Program-made: the position numbers and the translations under genes
DNA from: Bacteroidetes oral taxon 274 str. F0058
Lineage (GTDB): Bacteria > Bacteroidota > Bacteroidia > Bacteroidales > Paludibacteraceae
Length of the DNA: 64,000 nucleotides
Assembly (NCBI GenBank): GCA_000163695.1
Contig: GG774889.1
Coordinates: 582,042-646,041, forward strand
Direction: 5' to 3'
Part shown: positions 41,519-50,196 of the stretch, piece after piece
How positions within the stretch are numbered: position 1 is the first letter of the stretch
Layout: every line of letters begins with the position of its first letter
The notes under the pieces: model-generated
Databases searched by the model: none
What the model saw: the letters and a program-made list of their open reading frames with translations, nothing else
Told to the model about the DNA's origin: nothing

Positions 41519-41645
41519 ATAGAACACCGATGTGAAGCCCGATATGAGAATTATGGTTGATGACTGTGAACTTAAAATGACTTTTTTCCATTATTTGATT
41601 TAGTTTCTGTAACTCCCTACACCTTTCTGCACATAGGTGTTCTAT
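41519..41645. repeat. Inverted repeat between RND gene and PII-like gene
   Basis: Arms 41519-41534 (ATAGAACACCGATGTG) and 41630-41645 (CACATAGGTGTTCTAT) are complementary over 16 bp with one mismatch and enclose 95 bp. The loop contains no gene. Probably a structured 3' end of the RND transcript or an operator. Confidence 0.7.
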
Positions 41646-41661
41646 ACGGATAAATGTGATT

Positions 41662-44600
41662 TTAGTTTTCGTCTTTTATCCTCATAAATAGAAATTCTTT
41701 GCGTTGCTTTGCCTTTTTATCTCGTTCGCCGTGTCGCGACATCAGTGCATAGAGCACAGGCACTATCACGAGCGTAACGACGGTAGCAAACAGCAGTCCG
41801 CCGATTACCACTATGCCGAGCGGTATCCATATTTCGGAGCCTTCGGCGGTCGACAGAGCCATAGGCACCATCCCGAGTATTGCCGTTATGGCGGTCATAA
41901 GCACGGGTCGCAGACGACTCTCGCCCGACAGGGCAATAGCTTCGTTGAGCTCGTAGCCCCTGTCGCGCATAAGGTTGATGTAGTCCACGAGTACGATACC
42001 GTTTTTCACCACTATACCCACAAGCAGTATCATACCGAGCATACCGACCATTTCGAGCTCCTGTCCCGTGATGAACAGTGCAAGGAACGCTCCCGCGAAG
42101 GCAAACGGAATAGAGCCGAGCAGTATGAGGAACGGCTTGGAGAAGCTCTCGAACTGCGATGCCATCACTATGTATACCAGCAGTATTATGAGCAACATAA
42201 GCGAACCCATATCGCGACTCATCTCCATTTGGTCTTCGTACGTACCGCCGACGTTGATGACTACGCCCTGAGGCAGGTCGATACCCCGTGCTATCTCTCT
42301 TGCCGCATTAGCCAATTCCAACAGCGACGTGCCGGCAGGCGTTACGCTGACGGATACAATACGCTGGCGACGTTTGTGGTCGATAGTGGGCGGAGCCCAA
42401 AATTCGCTTACCTTAGCCAGTTCTTTTACTTTGATAAGAGAGCCTGTCGGGGTCTGCAGAGTCATCTCTTCTATATCGGTGATAGAGTTGCGGAACTCTT
42501 CTTTGAGGCGTACTACTATCTTGTACTCGTCGCCGTCTTCTTTGAGGTAGCCTGCCTGATAGCCGTTGACCCTATTGCGGACGGCTGTGGCTACCTGTGC
42601 AGCCGACAATCCGCTGAGGGCGAGTTTCTCTTTGTCGAAATTTATCTGCAGCTCGGCACGGTCTTCGTCGCGAGAGACAGTGATATTGCGTGCCCCTTTG
42701 ACGTCTTTCATCTTGTTTTTTATCTCTTCGGCTACCTTGTTGGTCGCCTCGAAGTCGTAGCCGTATATTTCGACAGATACGTTATTATTGCCGCTGCCAC
42801 CGAATCCAACATTTGTCGATACATTCGAGAAAACAACGTCGGCACGGTTGCCAAGATATTGTCGGAATACTTCGGCTATCTCGAATACCGTACGTTGTCT
42901 CTGGCTCCTTTCGGGGAAAGTTACGGTCATAGTAATGATATTGTTCGACGACTGGTTCATCAGAGCCGAAAATCCTGCATCGTCGCTCGAGCCGGTAGTG
43001 GAGGCTATCAGTTTTATTTCGGGAGCAAGCGATTTCAGGTCGGCTTCTATCTGTCGGGCTACACGCATACTCTCTTCGACACGTGTACCGCGTTGAAGTT
43101 CGATTTTGAGGCTTATGCGTCCATTGTCTTGCTGTGCCATAAAGTTGAACCCTATTTTACCCATAAATACAGGTAAAAATCCTATTATAACCACAGCCAA
43201 TGCTATCAACGACGTAACGAGTTTGTGCCCGAGACACCACCGAAGCAAGTTGGCATACCATTTGTCGAGGGCGGCAAGCCATTTCATCACAGTATTTTCG
43301 TACCAGTTGGCGTTTGTCGAAATCTCTTCTACCTCGCCCTTTTCGTTGATTATTTCTTTTTTACTTTTCAATAAAAGAGACGATAGCATCGGAGTAAGAG
43401 CTATGGCTACGGTAGCCGAAACAGTGATACAGATAGACACTATCCAGCCCATCTCTTTGAATATAATACCTGCCTGTCCGCCGAGCATCGTAAGCGGTAA
43501 GAATACGGCAACGATAACCATCGTAGTGGCTATTACCGATACCCATACTTCGTTGGTGGCGTATATTGCGGCTTCTCGCGGACGCGAACCACGTTCGATA
43601 TGACGCATTATATTCTCCAATACCACTATGGCGTCGTCGACCACTATGCCGACGGCAACCGTAAGCGACGCAAGCGAAATGATGTTGATGGAGCTATCGG
43701 CTACGAACAGGTAGATGAAAGCACAGATAAGAGATATAGGTATCGACAGTACGATGATAAGAGTAGCACGCCACCTGCCGAGGAAAAACATCACTACCAA
43801 CGCCACAAATACGAAAGCGAGCATTACCGCTTCCGACAGACCGTCGATAGAGTTTTGTATCGTCTGAGCACTGTCGTAGATGATTTGTGCTTTTATATCG
43901 GGCGGTAGACCCGGCATTATGTCTTCGGTCATCATCTTTTTTACCTTTTTGACGATTGCCACCGTATTGGCGCCCGTTTGCTTCATTATCACCATACGCA
44001 CCCCGTTCTGACCGTTGATTCGTTCGTCCAGATTGACGTCGCGTATGGTGTCGCGTACATTAGCCAAGTCTTTGACAAATATGTTTTTACCCAGTCTGTT
44101 GGCTACTACTATGTTGTTTATCTCCGAGCTCTCGACGTATTCGCTCTGCACGCGCAGTTGATACTGCTCTTTGCCCATTTTTATCGAGCCTGAGGCGAGG
44201 TTGAGGTTATTGGCGGATATTGCCTGTCCTATCTGTTCGACCGATATCTTATAGGCATCGAGTTTGCTTTGGTCTAAATCGATATAAATATAACGTTCGG
44301 GAGTACCCGACAGCGATATGTTACCGATACCGTCGATACGGTTGAGTACGCTTACAACATTGTCTTCCAATATCTTCTCCAACCCCGCGTAGCTCTCTTT
44401 TGCAGTAATGGCATACTGCATAATGGGGAAGTTGGAGGTCGAGAACTTGAATATCATTGGGCGACTGCATCCGTCGGGCAGATTGTCGTTGACCATATCT
44501 ATTGCCGAACGTACGTCGTTTACCGACTCATCGAGGTTTTGCCCCCAATTGAGTTGCAACGACACTACCGAGATATTGTCTTTCGACTGAGATGTAATCT

Positions 44601-44835
44601 CTTTGAGTCCGTCGACGGAGTTGAGCGAGTTTTCGAGCACCTTGGTAACGTTGGTCTCTATCTCGGAGCCGTTGGCACCTGGATAGGTGGTCATTATGGA
44701 TACGTAAGGTATGTCCATAGCGGGGAATTGGTCGATAGGGAGTTTTGAGAAAGAAAACACCCCGAAAACGATGATACCCACAAATATCAAAGCCGTAGTA
44801 ATCGGCTTGTTTATAGCGGTCTGATATATAGCCAT
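41662..44835 (-). CDS. RND efflux transporter, AcrB/HAE1 type
   Basis: 1057-residue inner-membrane pump with 12 hydrophobic segments in the usual 1+5 / 1+5 arrangement and two large periplasmic loops. Recognisable parts are KLPIDQFPAMDIPYVSIMTT near the N-terminus, and the TM4 proton-relay region VGIVVDDAIVVLENIMRHIE with the paired acidic residues. The second half carries GIVVKNGIVLVDYIN. It uses the proton gradient to export drugs, bile acids or similar compounds. It partners with the membrane fusion protein (10 bp upstream) and the TolC-type protein of the same operon. Confidence 0.95.
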   Translation of the reverse strand: MAIYQTAINKPITTALIFVGIIVFGVFSFSKLPIDQFPAMDIPYVSIMTTYPGANGSEIETNVTKVLENSLNSVDGLKEITSQSKDNISVVSLQLNWGQNLDESVNDVRSAIDMVNDNLPDGCSRPMIFKFSTSNFPIMQYAITAKESYAGLEKILEDNVVSVLNRIDGIGNISLSGTPERYIYIDLDQSKLDAYKISVEQIGQAISANNLNLASGSIKMGKEQYQLRVQSEYVESSEINNIVVANRLGKNIFVKDLANVRDTIRDVNLDERINGQNGVRMVIMKQTGANTVAIVKKVKKMMTEDIMPGLPPDIKAQIIYDSAQTIQNSIDGLSEAVMLAFVFVALVVMFFLGRWRATLIIVLSIPISLICAFIYLFVADSSINIISLASLTVAVGIVVDDAIVVLENIMRHIERGSRPREAAIYATNEVWVSVIATTMVIVAVFLPLTMLGGQAGIIFKEMGWIVSICITVSATVAIALTPMLSSLLLKSKKEIINEKGEVEEISTNANWYENTVMKWLAALDKWYANLLRWCLGHKLVTSLIALAVVIIGFLPVFMGKIGFNFMAQQDNGRISLKIELQRGTRVEESMRVARQIEADLKSLAPEIKLIASTTGSSDDAGFSALMNQSSNNIITMTVTFPERSQRQRTVFEIAEVFRQYLGNRADVVFSNVSTNVGFGGSGNNNVSVEIYGYDFEATNKVAEEIKNKMKDVKGARNITVSRDEDRAELQINFDKEKLALSGLSAAQVATAVRNRVNGYQAGYLKEDGDEYKIVVRLKEEFRNSITDIEEMTLQTPTGSLIKVKELAKVSEFWAPPTIDHKRRQRIVSVSVTPAGTSLLELANAAREIARGIDLPQGVVINVGGTYEDQMEMSRDMGSLMLLIILLVYIVMASQFESFSKPFLILLGSIPFAFAGAFLALFITGQELEMVGMLGMILLVGIVVKNGIVLVDYINLMRDRGYELNEAIALSGESRLRPVLMTAITAILGMVPMALSTAEGSEIWIPLGIVVIGGLLFATVVTLVIVPVLYALMSRHGERDKKAKQRKEFLFMRIKDEN

Positions 44836-44845
44836 CTCGAAAAAA

Positions 44846-45913
44846 TTATTTTGTTTTTACACTGTCTTTTGCTCCCTTATTGTCGGTAGTCTGCGGTGAG
44901 TTGTCGGCAATCTGCACCTTGACGCCGTCTACCAGACGTGCCTGTCCGACTACTACGAGTTCGTCGTCGTTTCTGAGCTCTTTCGACTCTATCTCGGTCA
45001 TATCGTCGAAACGTTGTCCGAGTGTAACGCTGATACGATGTGCCGTATCGCCGCGTTTTACGAAGACATAACGTTCGTTAGACCCTTGCTGTTTGAGCAC
45101 TGCCTGATACGGCACCACAATGGCATCGACCTTGCCGAGCGACAGCGTGGTGTGTGCAAACATACCCGGACGCAGCAGAAGCGATGGGTTAGGAATGTCT
45201 ATTTTCACCGTAAAGGTATGAGTGGCAGGGTCTATGGTGGGGTAAACTATCTCTATCCGTCCCTTGAAGTTTTTGTCGGGATATATGTCCGACACTACGT
45301 TTAGCTGCATATTCTGCTTTACACGGGGGAAGTAGCTCTCGGGGATATTGATATGTGCTTTCAGACGAGCTATCTGGGCTAACTGCAATATCGGTTTTGT
45401 AGGCGAATACATCTCGCCGTCTTCGTAGTTTTTAGCGGTGATGATACCTGCGAAAGGAGCTGTAACGAACGTATTTTTTTGCAGAAATTTGAGGTTCTCT
45501 TGCGAGGCGTCGAACTGCGACTTGAGCTGGTCGTAGACACTCTGTGCCACGTTGCCCGTTTTGAGCAGCGCTTCGGTACGAGCCAAATCGACGGCAAGGC
45601 GGTTGTGCTGTACCTTAGCCGAATTCAGCTGTGTCTGGTCGAGACGTACGAGGAGCTGTCCTTTGGCAACGCGTGTGCCGGGTTCGACATAGATGTGCTC
45701 GATATTGCCCTGTACGGAGGGCGATACGTTCATCTGCTCGTAACCCTCGAGTGTGGTGGAATACTCTACCTCTCGGCTTATCTGACGGGGTTCGAGGCGT
45801 ATTACCTGTACGTTTTCTATTTTGCTTTCTTCTTTCTTCTGACTGTTGTCTGCCGTACCGCAACCGACGAGTGTCAGTGCTGCAACTGCTATTATCAAGA
45901 TAGATTTATTCAT
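44846..45913 (-). CDS. RND membrane fusion protein (AcrA-like)
   Basis: 355-residue periplasmic adaptor lipoprotein (LTLVGC, Cys18). It has the barrel-sandwich motifs NIEHIYVEPGTRVAKGQLLVR and FVTAPFAGIITAKNYEDG flanking a helical hairpin at about 95-140, and a beta-barrel with FKGRIEIVYPTIDPATHTF. It bridges the RND pump and the outer-membrane channel. Its start is 72 bp after the tolC-like stop and its stop 10 bp before the pump gene. Confidence 0.94.
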   Translation of the reverse strand: MNKSILIIAVAALTLVGCGTADNSQKKEESKIENVQVIRLEPRQISREVEYSTTLEGYEQMNVSPSVQGNIEHIYVEPGTRVAKGQLLVRLDQTQLNSAKVQHNRLAVDLARTEALLKTGNVAQSVYDQLKSQFDASQENLKFLQKNTFVTAPFAGIITAKNYEDGEMYSPTKPILQLAQIARLKAHINIPESYFPRVKQNMQLNVVSDIYPDKNFKGRIEIVYPTIDPATHTFTVKIDIPNPSLLLRPGMFAHTTLSLGKVDAIVVPYQAVLKQQGSNERYVFVKRGDTAHRISVTLGQRFDDMTEIESKELRNDDELVVVGQARLVDGVKVQIADNSPQTTDNKGAKDSVKTK

Positions 45914-45985
45914 ATATCAGATTTATTAATGTGTTTTTTATATTGATTGTTATAATACTCAGGTTTATTGATTTGTATGTTGTTT

Positions 45986-47365
45986 TTATTTATTGAGCAA
46001 GTTTCGAAGCTCTATTTGAGCGTTGGTCATATTCATAATAGCTTGTATGTATGTGTTTTGAGCGTTTATAAAGTCGGAGCTTGCCTGTGTAACCTCGAGC
46101 GACGAGGCTCGTCCGTAGCGGAATTTCTCGGCAACTTTATTGAAGACACTGTTGGTAACGGCGATATTTTTCTTCTGAATAATAAAGTTTTCGTAAGCCG
46201 AATTAAGGTTGAATCTAAGCTGCTTATCTTTGATTTCGAGCTGGTTCTGTGAGTCTTCGAAAGTGTTTTTGGCTTTCAGATAACTGTATTTTTTCTCTCT
46301 GATACTCATAAACGTTCTGCCTGAGGTGAATAGCGGCACTTTGACGCCGATAGAGAAGACATTGGGCGGGTTCATATTCATCATCGGTTCGCCGTCGAAA
46401 TATTTGATGTCGGAGTAGCGATAACCTATTGTAAGCGAGGGCGAATAGCCCATTGCAGCGAGTTTAATCTGTTTACGCGATAGCTCAAGATTTTTGCTCA
46501 TAAGCCGATAGTTATAGTTGTCGGTTATATCGAACTTGGTATGCAAGAGTCTCAGCGACGCCTCGGCGTTGGTCAGTTGGTCGAGATTGTCGGTAAGCTC
46601 TATGTGTGTATCGGCACTGACGCCGAGTTGCAACTTCATCGAGCTGTAAGTCATCTCGAGTCCCTGTCGTGCAGTGTTCAAGGCACTTTCGAGCTTCATC
46701 ACCTGTACATATAGCTTATCGGCTTCGGTCTGCTCGGTAACACCTATCTTGACGGCTTCCACAGTGCTTTGATATATCTTTTCTATATTCATTTTGCTCG
46801 AGTCTAAAAGGCTGACTATATGTCTATTGGCGAGGATAGATATATAAAGCTGTGTTACTGTCGAGGTTATGGTCTGTTCTGTCTGCAGTCGGCTGATGTC
46901 TGCCATATCGACGGCTATTTTGTTTATCATTGCCCCGACTATCTGTTGTCCGCTTATCTGCATTCCTGCCGAGATGCTGAAAGTGCCGTTAGGTGGACTA
47001 GCCCGCTCGATAACGTTTACCATATCTTCGCCCGTAGCAGGGTTTTTGCCAACGGGGATGCGCATCTCCATCTTGAAGCCCATCATATTCTGATAGTCGT
47101 AGCCTGCCGTAACTTGTGGCAACATACTTGCTATCGTCTGCCAACGTTGTGCCTGAGCGATTTTGACGTCGTACGAGGCGTTTTGCAACTGACGGTTGTA
47201 GCGGATAGCCGTATCTTTTGCCTGTTGCAGAGAGAGCGAGACGACGGTAGCACCCTCGCTTGCCCGCTCCCAGCTTGGAATTATCGGAGTAGACACCTCT
47301 GTCTGTCCCCAAAGCATCACCGTCGTTGCTGCCAGCGCCAATATCAATGATTTTATTCTTTTCAT
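45986..47365 (-). CDS. TolC-family outer-membrane efflux channel
   Basis: 459 residues with a signal peptide (ALAATTVMLWGQ) and two OEP domains: long coiled-coil helices interrupted by outer-membrane strands. The first repeat begins LSLQQAKDTAIRYNRQLQNA. It forms the exit duct for the RND pump. Second gene of the tetR-tolC-mfp-rnd operon, 31 bp after the regulator. Confidence 0.94.
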   Translation of the reverse strand: MKRIKSLILALAATTVMLWGQTEVSTPIIPSWERASEGATVVSLSLQQAKDTAIRYNRQLQNASYDVKIAQAQRWQTIASMLPQVTAGYDYQNMMGFKMEMRIPVGKNPATGEDMVNVIERASPPNGTFSISAGMQISGQQIVGAMINKIAVDMADISRLQTEQTITSTVTQLYISILANRHIVSLLDSSKMNIEKIYQSTVEAVKIGVTEQTEADKLYVQVMKLESALNTARQGLEMTYSSMKLQLGVSADTHIELTDNLDQLTNAEASLRLLHTKFDITDNYNYRLMSKNLELSRKQIKLAAMGYSPSLTIGYRYSDIKYFDGEPMMNMNPPNVFSIGVKVPLFTSGRTFMSIREKKYSYLKAKNTFEDSQNQLEIKDKQLRFNLNSAYENFIIQKKNIAVTNSVFNKVAEKFRYGRASSLEVTQASSDFINAQNTYIQAIMNMTNAQIELRNLLNK

Positions 47366-47396
47366 TTTAATGAAATAATTTTATGGTCGATTTATA

Positions 47397-48026
47397 CTAT
47401 TGTTTGTTACTTATCGAATTATAATACTCCAATCCTTTGCTGTTGCACACGATGCGGAACATAGTGTCCATACAGAAGTCCATCATACGTATAAACGGTA
47501 TTTTGTTCGTATTTGAGTACTCCAACATATTGGAGAATATCTCGCTTATGAGTTTTTTTGTAAGCGTAAGGTCCATATCTTGTCGAAACAACCCTTGTGC
47601 AATGCCCATATTGAGAATACTCAATGCATTTACTTCGGCATCTTCTTTTATTAACCGACAATGTTTGTCGAAAAGTTCGGGGTAATATTTCTTCATATCG
47701 AAGTGGATTTGGAAAAACTTCTCGTCGTCGCGTCGAGGCTTGTTCTCGTCGTCACGTCGAGGCTTGTTGCGGAAAGTATTGGTTTTCGATATCAGATATT
47801 CGATTATATTGTCGTTGTCGGCAATCTCTTCCATCTGTTTTTTCTCGATGCGTACGCTCTTCAATATCTCTTCTATGAGTTCATTTTTGGTTTTGAATAC
47901 AGTATAGAAAGTCTTCTTCGATATATGCAGTTCGGTACAAATATCGTCGATGCCGATGCGTTTGAGCCCATAATCCCAAAACATCTGCTTGGCTTGTCGA
48001 ATTATTTTCTCTTTCAATTCCGTCAT
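47397..48026 (-). CDS. TetR/AcrR-family regulator of the efflux operon
   Basis: 209 residues from the ATG at 48026. The frame remains open 11 codons upstream to a TTG, but that TTG lies inside the promoter's -7 element. The N-terminal helix-turn-helix is at about 5-50 (IIRQAKQMFWDYGLKRIGID, ELHISKKTFYTVFKTKNELI). The C-terminal ligand domain contains a tandem octapeptide, NKPRRDDE twice, from a 24-bp duplication. As the first gene of the efflux operon it should repress its own promoter and the pump genes until a ligand binds. Confidence 0.92.
   Translation of the reverse strand: MTELKEKIIRQAKQMFWDYGLKRIGIDDICTELHISKKTFYTVFKTKNELIEEILKSVRIEKKQMEEIADNDNIIEYLISKTNTFRNKPRRDDENKPRRDDEKFFQIHFDMKKYYPELFDKHCRLIKEDAEVNALSILNMGIAQGLFRQDMDLTLTKKLISEIFSNMLEYSNTNKIPFIRMMDFCMDTMFRIVCNSKGLEYYNSISNKQ
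47721..47768. repeat. 24-bp tandem duplication within tetR
   Basis: Units 47721-47744 and 47745-47768 differ at one base. In frame: each encodes eight residues of a charged, flexible stretch at about residue 86-101 of the regulator. Confidence 0.95.
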
Positions 48027-48055
48027 ACGATATGAATGCTCGTTAATTTGATTGT

Positions 48056-48064
48056 GCAAAAGTA
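48056..48064 (-). promoter_or_regulatory. -7 element for efflux operon
   Basis: TACTTTTGC on the minus strand, 30 bp before the tetR ATG. Confidence 0.65.
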
Positions 48065-48123
48065 CGCAAAAAGCGAAAAGTAGAACTTATTGCGATGTTA
48101 AATAAAGTTAATTGCAAAAAATA

Positions 48124-48228
48124 TTTTTATAAACATCTGATAATAAGAAGTATTTTGGAAACTAAAGGAGTTTAAAAGTTTTCTGGTGCCGCTGTGTCTC
48201 TCTTATTGCTAAAAAATGTTTATAAAAA
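48124..48228. repeat. 13-bp inverted repeat upstream of tetR and dnaB
   Basis: Perfect arms TTTTTATAAACAT (48124-48136) and ATGTTTATAAAAA (48216-48228) with a 79-bp spacer, in the 392-bp divergent gap 48027-48418. The gap holds no gene, only this repeat and the two promoters. AT-richness makes chance possible. Confidence 0.55.
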
Positions 48229-48354
48229 TGTAATTTATTAAAGACGTCTTGTGTCTTTTTGTGAATAGCATTGTATATTGCCGATTATACGGGGTTGATA
48301 ATAACTTGTTAATAAAAAACGGACAGAGAATGGTACAGTAACGTATTATTTTCA

Positions 48355-48362
48355 TACCTTTG
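48355..48362 (+). promoter_or_regulatory. -7 element for dnaB
   Basis: TACCTTTG, 57 bp before the dnaB ATG. Confidence 0.65.
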
Positions 48363-48418
48363 AAAGAAAAAGTAAATGTAATTTGTTGTTAGAATATTTG
48401 TTTGTAAAACAGTAGTTT

Positions 48419-49984
48419 ATGGAAGAACCCACATTGCGTAAGCGAAAAAAACAACCGACATACGACGAGTTTCCCGATTTCGGCAAATTGCCGCCGCAGG
48501 CACTCGAAGAGGAGGAGGCGGTACTCGGGGCGTTGATGATAGAGTCCAACGCATTCAGCCAAATAAGCGAGATACTGCGTACACCCGATTATTTCTACAA
48601 AGTAACGCATCGCAAGATATTCCAAGCCATCAGGACACTTGCCGCCGAAGGCAAACCGATAGATATGCTGACGGTCAAAGACCAACTAATCAAAGACAAA
48701 AATCTCGATGATGTGGGAGGAATGTACGCTATCGCCGCCCTGACCGAGAAGGTGGCGACGGCAGCTCACATAGAGGAGCACGCCAAAATAATTGCCCAAA
48801 AATACCTCGCCCGACGTATGATACTTATCTCTAATGAGATACAGACCAATGCTTTCGATGCATCGAAAGACGTAGATGAGCTGATACAGGAGGCGGAGGG
48901 CAAAATATTCGATATATCGCAGACAAATCATAAAAAAGATGTTGTCTCCATTGCCGAGATTATACCCGCTGCTATCAAGCGTATAGAAGAGGCGTCGAAA
49001 AATACGGGATTTACCACCGGCATAGAGAGCGGGTTCTACAAACTCGATGAGCTGACGTCGGGTTGGCAGCGGTCTGACCTCATCATTATGGCGGCGCGTC
49101 CTGCTATGGGTAAGACCGCATTTGTGCTGACGATGGCGAAGAATATGGCTATTCAGGGTACGCCGGTAGCTTTTTTTACCCTCGAAATGTCGAATATACA
49201 ACTTGTCAATCGTTTGATTATAAACGCCGCAGAGTTGTCGGGCGATAAGGTGAAGAGTGGTAAACTCAATAGTAGCGAGTTCAATGAGCTATCGAAAGGG
49301 ATTGCCATTCTGGAACAGCTACCCATATATATCGACGAGACACCTTCGCTGTCGGTAATGGAGCTGAGGACAAAAGCCCGCAGGCTCGTCGCCGAACACG
49401 GTGTTAAAATTATTATCATCGATTACCTGCAGCTTATGAATGCCTCGGGTATGTCGTATTCCAACCGCGAAGGCGAGGTGAGCATCATCTCACGTTCGCT
49501 GAAAGCTTTGGCAAAAGAGCTTGACGTGCCGGTGATAGCCCTCTCGCAGCTTAACCGTAATGTAGAGTCTCGCGGCGGTGGCAGTACCGACAATAAGCTC
49601 GAAGCCAAAAAACCGCAGCTCTCCGACCTACGCGAGTCGGGAGCCATAGAGCAAGACGCCGATATGGTGTGTTTCATACACCGTCCCGAGTATTATCGTA
49701 TATTCGAAGACCCGAACACCGGCAATGACCTCAGAGGCGTTGCACAAATCATAGTAGCAAAACACCGAAACGGTGCAACAGACGATGTACAGTTGTATTT
49801 TGCTCAGGATTATACAATGTTTGTCAATACTCGTCAGGAATATGAACGTCTGAATGCCAAGGCATCTAACGAAGACAGTACTATGATGCCGTCGAAGACG
49901 AACAAAAGAAAGTCCAAGGCGGACAGTTATGCCAAGACCGAGCCGCCGCAATATTCGGAGAGTTTCTCGGATGCACCTTTCTGA
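48419..49984 (+). CDS. dnaB: Replicative DNA helicase DnaB
   Basis: Unwinds DNA ahead of the replisome as a hexamer; 521 residues. N-terminal helical domain to about 145 (LPPQALEEEEAVLGALMIESN), a linker, then a RecA-like ATPase. Walker A is ARPAMGKTAFVLTMA near residue 225, Walker B VKIIIIDYLQLMNASG, with the later AIEQDADMVCFIHRPEYY. No intein is present. The tail is charged and disordered. Its stop codon (49982-49984) is followed at once by the direct repeat bordering the acyltransferase insertion. Confidence 0.96.
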   Translation: MEEPTLRKRKKQPTYDEFPDFGKLPPQALEEEEAVLGALMIESNAFSQISEILRTPDYFYKVTHRKIFQAIRTLAAEGKPIDMLTVKDQLIKDKNLDDVGGMYAIAALTEKVATAAHIEEHAKIIAQKYLARRMILISNEIQTNAFDASKDVDELIQEAEGKIFDISQTNHKKDVVSIAEIIPAAIKRIEEASKNTGFTTGIESGFYKLDELTSGWQRSDLIIMAARPAMGKTAFVLTMAKNMAIQGTPVAFFTLEMSNIQLVNRLIINAAELSGDKVKSGKLNSSEFNELSKGIAILEQLPIYIDETPSLSVMELRTKARRLVAEHGVKIIIIDYLQLMNASGMSYSNREGEVSIISRSLKALAKELDVPVIALSQLNRNVESRGGGSTDNKLEAKKPQLSDLRESGAIEQDADMVCFIHRPEYYRIFEDPNTGNDLRGVAQIIVAKHRNGATDDVQLYFAQDYTMFVNTRQEYERLNAKASNEDSTMMPSKTNKRKSKADSYAKTEPPQYSESFSDAPF

Positions 49985-49985
49985 T

Positions 49986-50102
49986 GGAGAGAAAATAAAT
50001 ACCGAAGACAATAATCCTATTACTAAAAGAAAATATGTTATGCAAGAAAAAGAAGAACAGACGGTAGGATTGCCCGAGAATGCGGGTAGAGAGTTGAAAG
50101 AG
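49986..50102 (+). repeat. Direct repeat, left copy (OPT leader and first 21 codons)
   Basis: Matches 51281-51399: about 54 bp of leader with several differences, then 63 bp (50040-50102) identical to the start of the OPT gene at 51337-51399. Starts right after the dnaB stop. Together the two copies bracket the acyltransferase gene. Confidence 0.93.
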
Positions 50103-50177
50103 TGTGATAAGGGCGGCGACCAAGCCTGCCCGCTCATCATTGACAGATCACTGCGGCTATGCTGTGTCGACAATTAA
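50040..50177 (+). pseudogene. Remnant of the OPT transporter gene
   Basis: An open frame of 45 codons whose first 21 are identical to the OPT transporter at 51337. It then jumps, across a deletion corresponding to about 480 bp of the full gene, to 34 bp matching 51880-51913 with two differences (KGGDQACPLII versus KGGDQARPLII). It ends after 12 unrelated residues. It is a broken copy of the transporter gene. The acyltransferase starts 19 bp after its stop, so translation of the remnant may feed ribosomes to that gene. Confidence 0.85.
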
Positions 50178-50196
50178 TTCAAAAGGGGTGAATCGT

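Noticed and set aside
41704..43176. 490-codon plus-strand frame inside the RND gene
   Set aside because: Antisense shadow rich in Tyr, His and Arg, typical for the reverse of biased coding DNA.
47721..47768. CRISPR-like repeat
   Set aside because: Only two adjacent units without spacers, inside a coding gene and in frame.
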